A stretch of 64,000 nt of DNA from Streptomyces sp. SUK 48 (lineage in GTDB: Bacteria > Actinomycetota > Actinomycetes > Streptomycetales > Streptomycetaceae), in NCBI RefSeq assembly GCF_009650765.1, contig NZ_CP045740.1, positions 5,246,001 to 5,310,000 of the forward strand, read 5' to 3'. Within the stretch, counting starts at the first letter, position 1. Each line of letters begins with the position of its first letter. The notes under the pieces are model-generated. The model saw only the letters and a list, made by a program, of their open reading frames with translations. It was not told where the DNA came from and ran no database searches. Both the position numbers and the translations under genes were made by a program. Below, one piece after another: positions 61,141-64,000 of the stretch.

Positions 61141-61662
61141 ATGAAGGCATCCGCAGCGAGGGGCGCGGGCGAGGAAGGCACCACGTCCCCGGCGGACGTG
61201 GCGGTGGCGGTGCCCTCGGCCGCGACGGGCGGCCCGGTCAGCCACGCGATCTTCCGTGTGGCCCGTACGCACCGCATGATCGCCGGGCAGCTGCTGCGCC
61301 GCGTGGGGCTCCACCCCGGCCAGGAGCTGGTCATGATGCAGCTGTGGGAACTCGGCCCGCAGCGGCAGGCCGACCTCGTACGCCTGCTCGACTCGGACGC
61401 GGCGACCATGGCCCGCACGGTCCGCCGCCTGGAACAGGCCGGCTTCGTGCGCCGCTACCCCTGCGCGGACGACAAACGGGCCTACCTGATCGAGGCCACC
61501 ACCGCGAGCCAGGCGCTGCGCGAGCAGGTCGAATCCCTCTGGCGCCGACTGGAGGACGCCACCCTGGGCACCCTCTCCCCGGCCGAACAGGCCGACGTCC
61601 TGCACGTCCTGGAGGGCCTGGAATCCCGCCTCACCGAGGCCGCCGCCCGACTAGGAGCGTGA
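61141..61662 (+). CDS. MarR-family regulator of the alkene reductase
   Basis: A 173-residue MarR protein. An extended N-terminal tail of about 33 residues precedes the dimerisation helices ('ARTHRMIAGQLLRRVGLHPG'). The winged helix follows: 'LWELGPQRQADLVRLLDSDA', 'VRRLEQAGFVRRYPCADDKR'. The D-x-R wing motif is present ('DDKRAYL'). GGAG precedes ATG 61141. The regulator and the divergent OYE gene form a typical redox- or electrophile-sensing pair. One Cys (in 'RYPCADD') is in the wing and might sense electrophiles, which is inference. Confidence 0.92.
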   Translation: MKASAARGAGEEGTTSPADVAVAVPSAATGGPVSHAIFRVARTHRMIAGQLLRRVGLHPGQELVMMQLWELGPQRQADLVRLLDSDAATMARTVRRLEQAGFVRRYPCADDKRAYLIEATTASQALREQVESLWRRLEDATLGTLSPAEQADVLHVLEGLESRLTEAAARLGA

Positions 61663-61676
61663 GCCCGGACGCCGGT

Positions 61677-62573
61677 TCACTCGTCGGTGAACAGCTCGTC
61701 GGCGTTCGCCGCGCGCACGGCCCGCTCGGCCCATGCCTCCAGCCGACCGAGGTCGGTGCACGCCTGGATGCGCTCGCGGACCACGGCGGGAACGGGGACG
61801 CGGCGCCACTCGAGGAGGCGGAGGAGCATCGCCCGGCTGGTTTCGATGCGCCCCTCCTCACGGCCCTCCTCGCGCCCCTCCTCACGCACCTGTTCGGCCA
61901 GCGGGTGGCGCCAGAAGTACTGGACGGTCTCCATCAAGTCCCTCCACATCTGCTTCGCTTGGGCGTCGGTCAGGCAGGAGTCGACAAACTGCGCGAAGGC
62001 CGCGGCGGTGTCGGCGTCGGTGGTCCGCAGGGCGCATGCCAGGGATTCCAGTATGGCCGGAGACTGTGGCCCACGTCCGTGTGTCATGGCCGAGAGCACC
62101 GCGAGGGGCAGGTCCCGTTCGGCCCACCGCTCATCGGTGATCACCGGCACGTTGTCCGGCCCCAGCACCAGCGGACGCACCGTCATCGAGTGCCAGCCCC
62201 GGAAGCCGAACCGGATCGGCCGTGAGGCCCACCTGGCGGTCGTACTGCTCTGGGTGATCACGATCAGCACCGGCTCGCAGCGGTACTTCTCGTAGAGGTA
62301 GGACAAGTAGTACGGCCAACTGCCCCGTTTCCGGTCGTCCACCTTTCCCTGCGACTCCACCACCAGCAGGTACGTGCCCTCGTCCGTCTCCGCCCGCATC
62401 AGCGTGTCCACCCGCCGCTCGATCGGTTCGAGCTCGGTGAGGTCCACGTTCATGGCCGCGATCTCCCGCGGCTCGGGAAACGGCACGTGCAGCACTCGCT
62501 GCAACGCCTGTGTCAACAACGTCGGATCCTTCTGGAAGATCCGGTGCAACGCCTCGTGCGGCGAGCCGACCAT
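61677..62573 (-). CDS. Rpn/YhgA-like PD-(D/E)XK nuclease-family protein
   Basis: A 298-residue protein of the transposase-like/Rpn group that is multi-copy in Streptomyces. 'TDEGTYLLVVESQGKVDDRK' gives the E-x-Q/K nuclease core. 'YLSYLYEKYRCEPVLIVITQ' follows. A C-terminal helical region has a 12-base, three-copy in-frame repeat coding 'REEGREEGREEGR'. ATG 62573 has AGGAGGGAG nine bases upstream; an in-frame ATG at 62630 is weaker. Relatives in E. coli (RpnA-E) are DNA endonucleases that promote recombination. Activity here is unproven. Confidence 0.75.
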   Translation of the reverse strand: MVGSPHEALHRIFQKDPTLLTQALQRVLHVPFPEPREIAAMNVDLTELEPIERRVDTLMRAETDEGTYLLVVESQGKVDDRKRGSWPYYLSYLYEKYRCEPVLIVITQSSTTARWASRPIRFGFRGWHSMTVRPLVLGPDNVPVITDERWAERDLPLAVLSAMTHGRGPQSPAILESLACALRTTDADTAAAFAQFVDSCLTDAQAKQMWRDLMETVQYFWRHPLAEQVREEGREEGREEGRIETSRAMLLRLLEWRRVPVPAVVRERIQACTDLGRLEAWAERAVRAANADELFTDE

Positions 62574-62725
62574 CGGCACTCCCTCCTGTCGTACGACGTG
62601 ACCAACGAGCCGAGCCGCAAGAGGTTGCATATGCCTCAGGAATATGACCGGCGGACCATCGCCCCCATCCCACCGCCCCCACCCCCGTCACCGCCCCCTG
62701 TCACCCCCACCGCTACCGTCGTCCC

Positions 62726-64000
62726 ATGGCGCAAGAGGCGGGGACGCACACCGGTGAGCGGCGGATGGCCGTGCTCGAAGGGGTGCTGGAGAGGATCACG
62801 TACGCCAATGAGGAGAACGGGTACACCGTGGCCCGGGTGGACACCGGGAGGGGCGGCGGGGAACTGCTCACCGTCGTCGGGGCGTTGCTCGGGGCCCAGG
62901 TCGGGGAGTCCCTGCGGATGGAGGGGCGGTGGGGGAGCCATCCCCAGCACGGCCGGCAGTTCCAGGTCGAGAACTACTCGACCGTCCTCCCGGCCACCGT
63001 CCAGGGCATGCGGCGCTACCTCGGCTCCGGGCTCGTCAAAGGGATCGGGCCCGTCTTCGCCGACCGGATCACCCGGCACTTCGGCGTCGACACCCTCCGC
63101 GTCATCGAGGAGGAGCCCGGGCGGCTGATCGAGGTGCCGGGACTCGGGCCCAAGCGGACCAAGAAGATCGCCGCGGCCTGGGAGGAGCAGAAGGCGATCA
63201 AGGAGGTCATGCTCTTCCTCCAGACCGTCGAGGTCTCCACCTCCATCGCCGTGCGGATCTACAAGAAGTACGGCGACCGGTCGATCGACGTCGTCAAGAA
63301 GAACCCGTACCGGCTCGCCGCCGATGTCTGGGGCATCGGGTTCCTCACCGCCGACAAGATCGCCCAGTCCGTCGGCATCCCCCACGACAGCCCCGAGCGC
63401 GTCAAGGCCGGCCTCCAGTACGCCCTCTCCCAGTCCGCCGACCAGGGCAACTGCTACCTGCCCGAGGAACGCCTCATCGCCGACGCGGTCAAACTCCTCC
63501 AGGTCGACACCGGCCTCGTCATCGAGTGCCTCGGCGAACTCGCGCGGGAGGGGGACGACGGTGAAGAGCCGGGCGTCGTACGGGAGAAGGTGCCCGGGCC
63601 CGACGGCGGCGAACCCGTCACCGCCGTCTACCTCGTCCCCTTCCACCGCGCCGAACTCTCCCTCTCCGCCCAGCTCCTGCGCCTGCTGCGCACCGACGAG
63701 GACCGCATGCCCGGCTTCCAGGACGTCGACTGGGGCAAGGCCCTCGGCTGGCTCCACCGGCGCACCGGCACCGACCTCGCGCCCGAGCAGGAGGCCGCCG
63801 TCCGGCTCGCGCTCACGCGGAAGGTCGCCGTGCTCACCGGCGGCCCCGGCTGCGGCAAGTCCTTCACCGTCCGCTCGGTCGTGGAGCTGGCCCGCGCCCG
63901 GCGGGCCAAGGTGGTGCTCGCCGCCCCGACCGGCCGCGCCGCCAAACGGCTGGCCGAGCTGACCGGGGCCGACGCCTCCACCGTGCACCGGCTGCTGGAG
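62726..64000 (+). CDS. recD2: RecD2-type DNA helicase, N-terminal part
   Basis: The open frame from ATG 62726 continues to the last base of the window (425 codons seen of about 740). It begins with the RecD2 OB-like domain ('LERITYANEENGYTVARVD', 'LRMEGRWGSHPQHGRQFQ'), then helix-hairpin-helix repeats ('LIEVPGLGPKRTKKIAAAW', 'VWGIGFLTADKIA') and the first RecA fold with Walker A 'LTGGPGCGKSFT' and 'VLAAPTGRAAKRL'. RecD2 is a 5'-3' helicase that works without RecBC in DNA repair. No clear ribosome site precedes 62726; a second Met at 62765 has GGTGAGCGGCGG upstream and could be the start. Confidence 0.9.
   Translation, partial: MAQEAGTHTGERRMAVLEGVLERITYANEENGYTVARVDTGRGGGELLTVVGALLGAQVGESLRMEGRWGSHPQHGRQFQVENYSTVLPATVQGMRRYLGSGLVKGIGPVFADRITRHFGVDTLRVIEEEPGRLIEVPGLGPKRTKKIAAAWEEQKAIKEVMLFLQTVEVSTSIAVRIYKKYGDRSIDVVKKNPYRLAADVWGIGFLTADKIAQSVGIPHDSPERVKAGLQYALSQSADQGNCYLPEERLIADAVKLLQVDTGLVIECLGELAREGDDGEEPGVVREKVPGPDGGEPVTAVYLVPFHRAELSLSAQLLRLLRTDEDRMPGFQDVDWGKALGWLHRRTGTDLAPEQEAAVRLALTRKVAVLTGGPGCGKSFTVRSVVELARARRAKVVLAAPTGRAAKRLAELTGADASTVHRLLE

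Overview
The window is chromosomal DNA of a Streptomyces species. The sequence is very GC-rich with codons ending almost only in G or C. It carries a clear adpA/bldH ortholog with an in-frame TTA codon, a desABCD desferrioxamine operon under iron boxes, and a DasR-type site before a secreted hexosaminidase. From the left end to about 31.2 kb the gene order resembles, as I remember it, the adpA/orn to desferrioxamine to leucine-catabolism neighbourhood of the Streptomyces core chromosome. Gene content is mostly core-like, with small decayed remnants scattered through it. I see no insertion sequence, prophage, CRISPR array or rRNA.

Layout. 1-4.5 kb: end of a LacI regulator, universal stress protein, small membrane protein, adpA, orn and tRNA-His(GTG). 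4.6-8.5 kb: glmS with a small partner gene, then the divergent hexosaminidase gene behind a dre-like operator. 8.5-15.7 kb: desA-B-C-D, a siderophore-interacting flavoprotein and the DesE-type binding lipoprotein, with iron boxes before desA and before desE. 15.8-25.0 kb: a leucine/acyl-CoA catabolic block (acyl-CoA dehydrogenase, HMG-CoA lyase, biotin-dependent carboxylase alpha and beta subunits), a divergent TetR regulator, a second acyl-CoA dehydrogenase and a thioesterase. 25.3-31.2 kb: a secreted Gly/His-rich protein, a conserved phosphatase-like protein, a PucR regulator, and a ureohydrolase plus TPP-enzyme pair that could act in guanidino-compound breakdown. 31.2-43.1 kb: an HTH-less UTRA protein, secreted enzymes (beta-lactamase-like, phytase-like esterase, GH3 hexosaminidase, Tat-exported phospholipase C) and a fused two-module ABC exporter. 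43.4-48.2 kb: a minisatellite, then a LacI-controlled, translationally coupled operon of Gfo/Idh/MocA oxidoreductase, DUF993 protein and TIM-barrel isomerase. 48.2-52.5 kb: SDR, lipase-like hydrolase, XRE/DUF397 pair and small genes. 52.5-58.6 kb: a ribose operon rbsR-A-(CB fusion)-K-D. 58.7-64 kb: quinone oxidoreductase, Old Yellow Enzyme with divergent MarR, an Rpn-like nuclease and the 5' part of recD2.

Two themes cut across the regions. First, four otherwise well-preserved genes (15778-16322, 18479-20391, 33189-34273, 58711-59618) are each broken by a -1 frameshift at or beside a run of four or five G (or C). In each case one added G restores the whole protein, which points to homopolymer errors in the assembly at least as much as to real pseudogenes. 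Second, several short frames look like gene relics with large internal deletions: a Uma2-like scrap at 22712, a zinc-ribbon protein reduced to its two ends at 31219, and a YCII/sigma-factor chimera at 52300.

All family assignments come from reading the translations. No database search was possible.
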